12,886 nt of DNA. Source: G020344215 sp039586575 (GTDB lineage: Bacteria > Gemmatimonadota > Gemmatimonadetes > Palauibacterales > KS3-K002). The notes beneath the pieces were generated by a model, which saw nothing but the letters and a program-made list of their open reading frames with translations, did no database searches and was not told where the DNA came from. Within the stretch, counting starts at the first letter, position 1. The number at the start of each line of letters is the position of its first letter. The stretch covers positions 1 to 12,886 of the forward strand of contig JBDHKD010000072.1 of the NCBI GenBank assembly GCA_039586575.1, written 5' to 3'. This document shows, piece after piece, positions 7,129 through 12,886 of this stretch. The position numbers and the translations under genes were made by a program.

Positions 7129-8805
7129 ATGGATAAGCCGATTGTCTTGCTGGTGGCTCACGAGCGCTCTCTCCTGGAGGCGCTGGCAAGCGACCTCGGC
7201 CGGCGCCTTGGAAACGACTACCGGATCTTGTGTGAGCGGGCGCCCGACGAGGGCCTCGCCACACTGGAGGCACTGGCCGCACAGTCCCAGCCCGTCGCCC
7301 TTCTCATAGCGGACCAGCGGATGCCGACGATGACCGGGGTCGACTTCCTGGTGCAGGCTCATGCGCTGGTCCCGTCGGCGAAGCGGATCCTCCTCGTCGA
7401 GCGCGACTATACGCAAGCCAACCCCAGCGTAACGGCCATGACGCTGGGTCAGATCGACTACCACCTGGTGAAGCCGTGGGTTCCGGAACAGGGTCTGTAT
7501 CCGGCGGTGAGTGAGTTCCTCGCGGCGTGGGCCGCCTCGCAGGAGCCGCGGTTCAAGATGTTCCGCATCGTCGGCCCGAAGCGAAGTGCGCGCGCACACC
7601 AAGTCCGGGATCTCCTCACGCGCATGGGCATGCCGTACGGGTTCTACGACGAGGATTCCGAGATCGGCCGCCAGCTGCTTCACGAAGCCGGCGAGGACGG
7701 CACGCGCCTGCCGATCGTCGTGCGTCACGACGGGCGAGTGCTGGTCGAACCCTCCGATGCCGAGATGATCGAAGCCTTCGGCGGTGGGACGCGTCTTGGC
7801 ACGGAGGTTTACGACCTCGCGATCATCGGGGCCGGGCCAGCCGGGCTCAGCGCGGCGGTCTACGCCGCCTCTGAGGGGCTGAGCACGGTGGTCCTGGAGA
7901 AGGAAATCTCCGGCGGTCAGGCCGGAACGAGCTCGCGCATCCGCAACTTCCCCGGCTTCACCTGGGGGATCGGTGGTCAGGACTTCGCCTACCGGGCGTG
8001 CGAGCAGGCGTGGCTGTTTGGGACCAACATGGTGTTCGCGCAGCAGGCGACGCAGCTGCGGACTTCCGGGGTGCAGCGCCTGGTTCGGGTGGCCGATGGC
8101 CAGGAGGTCGCTGCGCGCGCGGTCCTCCTCGCGACGGGCGTGTCCTGGCGACGCCTGGGCATACCGCGCCTCGAGGCATTGATCGGCGCCGGGGTGTTCT
8201 ACGGAGCCGCAGGTAGCGAGGCGCGGGCCATGCAGGGCCAGCATGTCTCAGTCGTCGGGGCCGGCAACTCTGCCGGCCAGGCGGCGGCGCACCTCGCCAA
8301 GTATGCCGCCTCTGTAACCATGCTCGTCCGCGGCGATACCCTCGCCACAAGCATGTCGGATTATCTGATCAAGGAGCTTGGACAGCTCCCCAACCTAGCG
8401 GTACGCCTGGGCGTCGAGGTGATCGACGGAGAGGGAAACGGACGCTTGGAAGCGCTCACGGTCCGGGAGCGGGCCAGCGGCACGACAGAGCGTGTGTCCA
8501 CCTCCGCCCTCTTCTTACTCATCGGGGCCGACCCACACACGGACTGGCTGAGTGACTGCGTCGAGCGCGATCGGCAGGGGTACATTCTGACCGGTACCGA
8601 CCTCATGCTTGACGGACGACTACCCTCGAGTTGGCCGTTGAGTCGCCCGCCGCTCCATCTCGAAACCAGCCTGCCCGGCGTTTTCGCCGCGGGTGACGTC
8701 CGCTACGGCTCGGTCAAACGCGTCGCCTCCGCCGTCGGCGAGGGCGCTATCGCCGTCCAGCTCCTCCACCGATACCTCGCCGAGCCGGTCGGGTCTCGAG
8801 ATTAG
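7129..8805 (+). CDS. Receiver-like / glutaredoxin-like / TrxR-like FAD oxidoreductase fusion
   Basis: This 558-residue cytoplasmic flavoprotein has three parts. Residues 1-135 are a receiver-like domain with Asp62 (LLIADQRMP) and Lys115 (LVKPW), but the acidic pair is replaced by AHE (10-12) and the conserved Thr by Val90. Residues 143-220 resemble a glutaredoxin fold (MFRIVGPKRS, RLPIVV) without any catalytic cysteine. Residues 226-550 are a thioredoxin-reductase-like module: FAD motif GAGPAGL (234-240), NAD(P) motif VGAGNSAGQ (376-384) and GVFAAGDVR (517-525). The TrxR CxxC is absent, so it is probably an NAD(P)H oxidoreductase with another acceptor. The fusion is a known architecture, often annotated as fused response regulator/thioredoxin-disulfide reductase. 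The start is uncertain: ATG 7129 fits the domain edge, ATG 7075 is in frame, and no clear ribosome site precedes either. Confidence 0.92.
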   Translation: MDKPIVLLVAHERSLLEALASDLGRRLGNDYRILCERAPDEGLATLEALAAQSQPVALLIADQRMPTMTGVDFLVQAHALVPSAKRILLVERDYTQANPSVTAMTLGQIDYHLVKPWVPEQGLYPAVSEFLAAWAASQEPRFKMFRIVGPKRSARAHQVRDLLTRMGMPYGFYDEDSEIGRQLLHEAGEDGTRLPIVVRHDGRVLVEPSDAEMIEAFGGGTRLGTEVYDLAIIGAGPAGLSAAVYAASEGLSTVVLEKEISGGQAGTSSRIRNFPGFTWGIGGQDFAYRACEQAWLFGTNMVFAQQATQLRTSGVQRLVRVADGQEVAARAVLLATGVSWRRLGIPRLEALIGAGVFYGAAGSEARAMQGQHVSVVGAGNSAGQAAAHLAKYAASVTMLVRGDTLATSMSDYLIKELGQLPNLAVRLGVEVIDGEGNGRLEALTVRERASGTTERVSTSALFLLIGADPHTDWLSDCVERDRQGYILTGTDLMLDGRLPSSWPLSRPPLHLETSLPGVFAAGDVRYGSVKRVASAVGEGAIAVQLLHRYLAEPVGSRD

Positions 8806-8964
8806 CTAGCCTTCGGTAAGACAGACGCGCCTGGCACCCGCGTGTTCGGTTCCGGGATCCAGCGTCCGCGAGCGAACAGCCCGCGTGGACTACTCGCTAG
8901 CGGTAATTCTCTCCGCGTCTTCGTTGTTCCCAGCCGTAGAGACGTTTTCAGTGCATCGGTCAGC

Positions 8965-8980
8965 AGGCACAACCTTTGCC
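8965..8980 (+). promoter_or_regulatory. Sigma54 (-24/-12) promoter of the orphan permease gene
   Basis: AGGCAC-AACCT-TTGCC matches the sigma54 consensus TGGCAC-N5-TTGCW at GGCAC and TTGC with exact spacing, so nine of the ten core bases agree. The predicted start is near 8991, giving a leader of about 35 bases. The gap 8806-9025 otherwise holds two GCTAGC/GGTAA-type boxes (8805-8822 and 8896-8909). It has no good copy of the GTAACG dyad seen near the regulator. A weak sigma70 reading (TTGCCA, 18 bp, TATGGA) overlaps. Confidence 0.62.
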
Positions 8981-9025
8981 ATTGCGCTGTGATAGATCGT
9001 ATGGACTGAGACGAGAGGGGAACCG

Positions 9026-11431
9026 ATGAGCGGTATTTGGAACGACATCCGTTATGCGGGCCGGTCGTTGATCCATGCGCCTGGCTTCGCCGTCGTCGTC
9101 ATCTTCATACTCGCGGTTGGGATCGGTGCAGCCGTCGCCATGTTCAGCATCATGGAAGCGGCCATGCTTCGCCCACTTCCATACCACGAGCCTCAGCGGT
9201 TGGTCCTCGCAAATACGACGTTTGACGGAACCGTCAGCTGGACGTCGTCCGCCGAGGACTATTGGGACTGGCGTGATATGAGCACCTCGTTCGACGGCCT
9301 TGCCGCTACACTCGGTTCCACCCAACGCCACACGATCACCGGCGGTCAGGAGCCGGAGCAGCTTCAGGGCACGATCGTCAGCATCAACTTCTTCGCGACA
9401 CTCGGGATCGGTCCCCACTTGGGCCGTCGCTTCAGCCCAGATGAGGGACTCGAGGGCGCGCCCAACGTAGCGATGATCAGCTACGGCTACTGGCAGCGGC
9501 GATTCGGCGGCTCGCCCGATGTTCTGGGTAGCACGCTGATGATCGATGGCTTTGCGTACGAGGTGATCGGTGTAATGCCGGCCCGGTTCCGATTCTACTT
9601 CGACGTCGATGTATGGCGTCCAATGCGGCCGGATTCCGACTACATCGCCGCACGGCGGTTCCACAACTGGGTGCTAGTTGGCCGTCTCGCCCCGGGTGTG
9701 ACGCTCGAGCAAGCGCAGAGCGAGGTCGATGTCATTTCCGCTCAGCTCGAGGCCGCGTACCCGGACTCGAACCAGGGGAAGGCGTTGCGGTTGAAACCGT
9801 TGGGCAGCGCTATGGTCTACCTATATCGCGAGAGCCTGCTGATGTTGATGGCTGCGGTCACGCTCGTGCTTCTCATCGCCTGCAGTAACGTGGCTGGCCT
9901 TATGCTCGCCCGCGGCTCGGCTCGGCGCCTGGAATTGTCGGTGCGCGCCGCGCTGGGCGCTTCGGGTTTCCGGCTCGTGCGTCAGCTGCTCACCGAAAGC
10001 CTTGTCCTGGCCATGGTCGCCGGCATTTCGGGTACGCTCTTGGCGGCTTGGTTACAGCCCTTCTTCCTGCAGCTGTTGGCCATAGACCCCCCGGCGGGCC
10101 AGGCAGTGGGGCTCCCGAGCTCGGTGTTGGCCTTCGCGATCGCCGTGTCAATCGCGGCCGGCGTGTTGGCCGGGATCGTGCCTGCGATACGATCGTCGCT
10201 TACTGGCCTGTTCGACGAGCTCAAGTCCAGTGTGAGAACCACCGACGCCGGCGGCACGCGCTTCCGCAGTGGGCTGGTCGTCGCGCAGGTGGCCTTGACC
10301 ATCGTGTTGCTCGTCGGCTCCGGGTTGATGATCCGCAGCCTGGCAAACTTGATGAGCGTCGATACGGGATTCGATTCACGAAACCTGCTGACGGCAGAGA
10401 TAAGTTTGCCCCAGAACGAGTATCCGGACCCTGAGCAACGGATTCATTTCTTCACGACTCTGCTGGAAAACGTCGGCGCCATCCCCGGTGTGGACGAGGT
10501 CGCGGTGATCAACCAGCTGCCGATCCGAAATCCGGGTAACAACATCTACGTTCACGATGCGGATAACCCACCCCTCGATCCCGACGACATTCGGTCGGCG
10601 TTTATCCGCGCCGTCTTGCCGGGCTATTTCGAGGACATGGGCATCCCGCTGCTTGCGGGACGGGTGATCGCTGCGACCGATGTGTCCGAGGCACCCCGGG
10701 TGTTGGTCATCAGCCAGGGGATGGCGGACTCGATCTTCCCGGGTGTCAATCCGATCGGGCGACACGCTGTGGTGGACTTCGGCCGGCCAGTGACTTTCGT
10801 TGTGGTCGGTGTGGTCGGTGACGTACGAGTGAATACGCTGTCGTCGGCGCGCCCCTCGACGATGTATGCCTCCTATCTTCAGGTGCCCTATTACAGCATG
10901 GGGATCGCCCTGCGGACTGCGGTCGAACCCGAGTCGCTGGTCGGGCCGCTGCGCGACGTGGTTTGGGCCCTCGACCCGAACATCCCAGTTGCCAACGTAG
11001 CGACGATGGAAGACATCATCGGGCGAACCCTGGTTACTCGAAGAGTCAGAGCCGTCGCCCTGTCGATCTTCGGCGGCGTCGCACTCCTGCTGGCCGCCGT
11101 CGGCCTCTACGGGGTTCTCTCCTACTGGGTCAGCCGGCGTCGCTACGAGATCGGTATTCGCGTAGCGCTGGGCGCGAGCTCCGGAGACGTGGTGGAGATG
11201 ATCATGAAGCGGGGCATCGGGCTGGTGGTGGTCGGCATCGCTCTGGGCCTCGGCGCCGCGCTTGCCGGCGCACGCTTGCTCGAGGGTATGCTGTACAACG
11301 TGGAACCCGTCGATCCCACTACGTTCATCTCGGTGAGCGTGTTCTTCACCGGCGTCGCAACTGTGGCCTGCCTAGTCCCGGCCTGGCGGGCGCTGCGCGT
11401 GGATCCGGCGGAAGCGTTGCAGGTCAAGTAG
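9026..11431 (+). CDS. ADOP-type orphan ABC permease (MacB periplasmic core + two FtsX domains)
   Basis: This 801-residue inner-membrane protein matches the acidobacterial duplicated orphan permease pattern. TM1 (about 21-43) is followed by a periplasmic core (about 50-260), then three helices (about 271-296, 326-352, 365-388) and a helix at about 414-438 opening a second copy. That copy has its own periplasmic core (450-665) and three helices (about 675-702, 731-750, 766-788). The FtsX cytoplasmic loop signature occurs twice, VRAALGASGFRLVRQ (306-320) and IRVALGASSGDVVEM (711-725). It ends CLVPAWRALRVDPAEAL, as is typical. MacB relatives drive export of antibiotics, peptides or lipoproteins in a mechanotransmission cycle, but need an ATPase. 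None is fused or adjacent here, hence orphan. ATG 9026 has AGGGGA upstream, and a sigma54 promoter precedes it. Confidence 0.94.
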   Translation: MSGIWNDIRYAGRSLIHAPGFAVVVIFILAVGIGAAVAMFSIMEAAMLRPLPYHEPQRLVLANTTFDGTVSWTSSAEDYWDWRDMSTSFDGLAATLGSTQRHTITGGQEPEQLQGTIVSINFFATLGIGPHLGRRFSPDEGLEGAPNVAMISYGYWQRRFGGSPDVLGSTLMIDGFAYEVIGVMPARFRFYFDVDVWRPMRPDSDYIAARRFHNWVLVGRLAPGVTLEQAQSEVDVISAQLEAAYPDSNQGKALRLKPLGSAMVYLYRESLLMLMAAVTLVLLIACSNVAGLMLARGSARRLELSVRAALGASGFRLVRQLLTESLVLAMVAGISGTLLAAWLQPFFLQLLAIDPPAGQAVGLPSSVLAFAIAVSIAAGVLAGIVPAIRSSLTGLFDELKSSVRTTDAGGTRFRSGLVVAQVALTIVLLVGSGLMIRSLANLMSVDTGFDSRNLLTAEISLPQNEYPDPEQRIHFFTTLLENVGAIPGVDEVAVINQLPIRNPGNNIYVHDADNPPLDPDDIRSAFIRAVLPGYFEDMGIPLLAGRVIAATDVSEAPRVLVISQGMADSIFPGVNPIGRHAVVDFGRPVTFVVVGVVGDVRVNTLSSARPSTMYASYLQVPYYSMGIALRTAVEPESLVGPLRDVVWALDPNIPVANVATMEDIIGRTLVTRRVRAVALSIFGGVALLLAAVGLYGVLSYWVSRRRYEIGIRVALGASSGDVVEMIMKRGIGLVVVGIALGLGAALAGARLLEGMLYNVEPVDPTTFISVSVFFTGVATVACLVPAWRALRVDPAEALQVK

Positions 11432-11518
11432 TACCGCCGGTGGCAGGGCGAGTCCGGCCAGGCCGCAACGCTTCTGCGAGATCTGACCCGCGGGCTTGCC
11501 TTCCGCCAGAGCCGGCAA

Positions 11519-11755
11519 TCAGTCCCGACCGTACCCGAGGTCGGCGCGGATCTCTTCCTCGTCGAGGCCCCAGCCCTCGAGGCCCGCGGCGATCCCGAGC
11601 GGGTCGTTAACCCAGCCGAACACGGCGAAGGGCGACCGCAGGGAGGCCCAGCGGTGGGCAGCGCGCATCCAGTCCCGCACAGCAGACGGGCGGGCGAGTC
11701 GTCTATGAGTACGACCGATCGTGCTTTTAAGACAACGGCAAGAGACGCTCTCCAT
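11519..11755 (-). CDS. Small hypothetical protein downstream of tetR
   Basis: This is a 78-residue ORF starting at ATG 11755 with GGGGAG six bases upstream, 16 bp after the tetR-type stop. The N-terminal third is basic and low in protein-like features. From about residue 30 (MRAAHRWASLRSPFAVFGWV) to the acidic end DEEEIRADLGYGRD it looks like real protein. I do not recognise a family. A 16-bp copy of the putative TetR operator lies inside codons 11-16. So the true gene may be shorter, starting near GTG 11680 or ATG 11668, or the C-terminal part may be the remnant of a longer, formerly TetR-controlled gene. It converges with the permease gene; no clear terminator is seen in 11432-11518. Confidence 0.4.
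   Translation of the reverse strand: MESVSCRCLKSTIGRTHRRLARPSAVRDWMRAAHRWASLRSPFAVFGWVNDPLGIAAGLEGWGLDEEEIRADLGYGRD
11710..11725. promoter_or_regulatory. Second copy of the putative TetR operator
   Basis: TACGACCGATCGTGCT is the exact reverse complement of the 16 bases at 12367-12382 in the tetR promoter. The site lies 47 bp past the tetR stop and within the 5' part of the small ORF. A poor minus-strand promoter (TTGTCT, 18 bp, TACTCA) overlaps it. Two exact 16-bp copies flanking a TetR gene are unlikely by chance. Confidence 0.5.
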
Positions 11756-11771
11756 CTTCGACTCCCCGAGT

Positions 11772-12356
11772 TCAGCGGGACGCAGCGACTAGCCGATCGA
11801 ATGCCGCCCGGGCTCGGTCGGCCGCATCCTGGGCATCGAGCAGGCGGTGATAGAGGTGGTAGGCGAGGAAGATCCCGTACATCTCGTACGCGAACTGGCG
11901 GGGGTCGAGGTCGCCGCGGAAGTGGCCCTCTTCGATCGCGATCTCGACCGCCCGCGCGAGGCCGTCGACCCACTCGCCCTGGGCTCGGGCGAGGGCATCC
12001 CGCACCGGTCCCGGCCGGTCGTCGAGTTCGTACGACGCCTCGACGAAAGGACAACCGCCGACTCGACCTCTCTCCCAGGCCAGCCAGCGCTCGAACAACG
12101 CGCGGACGCGGCCCTCTCCACGGGTCGCGCGCAGCGCGGGTAGGAACACGTCGCGGGCGAACCGCTCGCGAGCCGTCTCGAGGATCTTGAGCTGGAGCTC
12201 TTCCTTGGACGCGAAGTGGGCGAAAAGCCCGCTCTTCGACATGCCCGTCTCGCGGGCCAGGTCGCCGATCGTCAGCCCCTCGAGGCCGACGACGGCTGCC
12301 AGCGCTATGGCGCGGTCGAGGATGCGCTCGCGGGTCTCTTCGCCCTTGGTGACCAT
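11772..12356 (-). CDS. TetR/AcrR-family transcriptional regulator
   Basis: This 194-residue ligand-responsive DNA-binding protein is typical of the family in length. The N-terminal helix-turn-helix domain (about 8-54) has RERILDRAIALAAVVGLEGL, then LTIGDLARETGMSKSGLFAHF with the recognition helix and the family's F-x-x-K-E-E-L ending. The C-terminal ligand and dimer domain (60-194) contains GGCPFVEASYELDDRPGP (100-117), which recurs in one TetR C-terminal subgroup; the ligand is unknown. There is no ribosome site before ATG 12356. A strong promoter places the transcript start at the ATG itself, so the mRNA is probably leaderless. The protein likely represses its own gene through the operator in the promoter spacer. 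The small ORF follows 16 bp downstream. Confidence 0.93.
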   Translation of the reverse strand: MVTKGEETRERILDRAIALAAVVGLEGLTIGDLARETGMSKSGLFAHFASKEELQLKILETARERFARDVFLPALRATRGEGRVRALFERWLAWERGRVGGCPFVEASYELDDRPGPVRDALARAQGEWVDGLARAVEIAIEEGHFRGDLDPRQFAYEMYGIFLAYHLYHRLLDAQDAADRARAAFDRLVAASR

Positions 12357-12361
12357 GCCGC

Positions 12362-12390
12362 AAAATAGCACGATCGGTCGTATTTGGCAA
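12362..12390 (-). promoter_or_regulatory. Leaderless tetR promoter with embedded operator
   Basis: On the minus strand TTGCCA (12385-12390) and TATTTT (12362-12367) are separated by exactly 17 bp. Only five bases separate the -10 from the ATG at 12356, so transcription should begin at or within a base of the start codon. The operator-like AGCACGATCGGTCGTA (12367-12382, with partial dyad ACGA...TCGT) fills the spacer, where a bound repressor would block RNA polymerase. Confidence 0.6.
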
Positions 12391-12416
12391 GCGCGGCTTG
12401 CGGGATCGCCTCCCGC
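12387..12416. repeat. Two tandem short inverted repeats between tetR and the lipoprotein gene
   Basis: GCAAGC-GCG-GCTTGC (12387-12401) and GCGGGA-TCGCC-TCCCGC (12400-12416) are adjacent perfect 6-bp hairpins. The first overlaps the tetR -35. They may be operators or weak hairpins; no T-run immediately follows, so they are not called terminators. The rest of the gap to 12547 shows no clear promoter for the lipoprotein gene. Confidence 0.3.
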
Positions 12417-12547
12417 TCTGCATTTTGCGTGGCTGATCGATGGCTTTTGTGGCCCCCGCCTCTCGTACGCCCCGCCTGCACCCGCCCGACGACCGCCCCG
12501 CTGAGGCGCTGACGGAGTAAGAAGTCCCTAGCCGGAGGTCCAACGCC

Positions 12548-12886
12548 ATGAAACGCTGCGCCCTCGCTGCCTTAGCCGCCCTGGTTCTCGCTGCCTGTGA
12601 TGACGCCACTCAACCGGAGCTGACCGCGCCGATCCCTTCTCCGCAATTCGCGATGCTCAACGTTCCGGGAGAGTATCCGACGATTCAGGCGGCCCACGAT
12701 GCCGCGAGTTCGGGTGACACGATCCTCTTGCAGCCCGGGGTCTACGTCGAGCAGATCACCATCAGCAAGGCGATCACTCTGGGCTCGCTTTACCTCACTA
12801 CCGGCGACGAGAGCTACATAAGCACGACGATCCTCGACGGCGGCAATAGCTCCTACACGATCTCGATCCCGTCCGGCGCTGAGGAG
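12548..12886 (+). CDS. Lipoprotein with right-handed beta-helix domain, 3'-partial
   Basis: The gene starts at ATG 12548 with GGAGGT eight bases upstream and runs off the window after 113 codons. Residues 1-17 form a lipoprotein signal peptide ending in the lipobox LAAC, with Cys17 as the lipidated residue, followed by DD. From about residue 40 the sequence VPGEYPTIQAAHDAASSGDT, then LQPGVYVEQITISKAITL, is the N-terminal cap and first rungs of the pectin-lyase-like parallel beta-helix (NosD/DUF1565 type). Such proteins are often surface proteins that bind or cleave polysaccharide. The catalytic region, if any, lies beyond the window. It points away from the TetR gene, so control by TetR is possible but unproven. 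Confidence 0.88.
   Translation, partial: MKRCALAALAALVLAACDDATQPELTAPIPSPQFAMLNVPGEYPTIQAAHDAASSGDTILLQPGVYVEQITISKAITLGSLYLTTGDESYISTTILDGGNSSYTISIPSGAEE

Noticed and set aside
6697..8244. 515-codon open frame on the minus strand
   Set aside because: It is antisense to the oxidoreductase with its FAD and NAD(P) motifs, and the translation has no recognisable domain.
7129..8805. Calling the flavoprotein a true thioredoxin reductase
   Set aside because: The redox CxxC between the two nucleotide-binding motifs is absent, so disulfide reduction by the usual mechanism is not supported.
8832..8848. TGGCAC at 8832 as a -24 element for the permease
   Set aside because: The -12 position reads TGTT rather than TTGC; the site at 8965-8980 is much better.
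11143..12609. 488-codon open frame on the minus strand
   Set aside because: It crosses the permease end, the TetR gene and the lipoprotein start in a wrong frame; composition is Arg/Ala/Pro-rich.
1..12886. tRNA, rRNA, CRISPR or insertion sequence
   Set aside because: No cloverleaf-like sequence, repeat-spacer array, transposase motif or terminal repeat was seen on reading both strands.

Overview
The window is GC-rich DNA from a free-living bacterium. A long orphan FtsX/MacB-type permease of the kind abundant in Acidobacteriota and Gemmatimonadota, a PD40 beta-propeller protein, and a receiver-fused thioredoxin-reductase-like flavoprotein all suggest one of those phyla. Gemmatimonadota is my preference, but that is inference. 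There are nine protein genes: eight are clear and one is a small doubtful ORF. I see no tRNA, rRNA, CRISPR array or insertion sequence.

Left part (1-6435, all on the minus strand). Read in transcription order this is an NtrC-family sigma54 activator/response regulator, its membrane sensor histidine kinase, then after a 147-bp gap a secreted PD40 propeller protein and, 19 bp further on, a secreted serine beta-lactamase-family hydrolase that runs off the window start.

Middle (6436-7128). This 693-bp region has no intact gene, but it holds several signals. There is a weak -24/-12 promoter for the regulator. Upstream of it lie two 15-bp dyads 32 bp apart that look like enhancer sites. The last 23 codons of a lost permease remain on the minus strand, joined to what may be a frameshifted gene remnant on the plus strand. 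A candidate sigma70 promoter for the next gene completes the region.

Right part. On the plus strand are a receiver + glutaredoxin-like + TrxR-like oxidoreductase (7129-8805) and the orphan permease (9026-11431), which has a very good sigma54 promoter in front of it. On the minus strand is a TetR regulator (11772-12356) with a leaderless promoter carrying its putative operator. A small ORF follows the tetR gene and contains a second copy of that operator. The window ends inside a lipoprotein with a beta-helix fold (12548 onward).

How it may work together. The main result is a putative self-contained sigma54 circuit. The kinase would phosphorylate the regulator, which would bind GTAACG-GNT-CGTNNC dyads and activate -24/-12 promoters in front of itself and of the propeller/hydrolase operon, and possibly in front of the permease. 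The targets are envelope or periplasmic proteins, so an envelope-stress or export response is likely. This rests on sequence motifs only.
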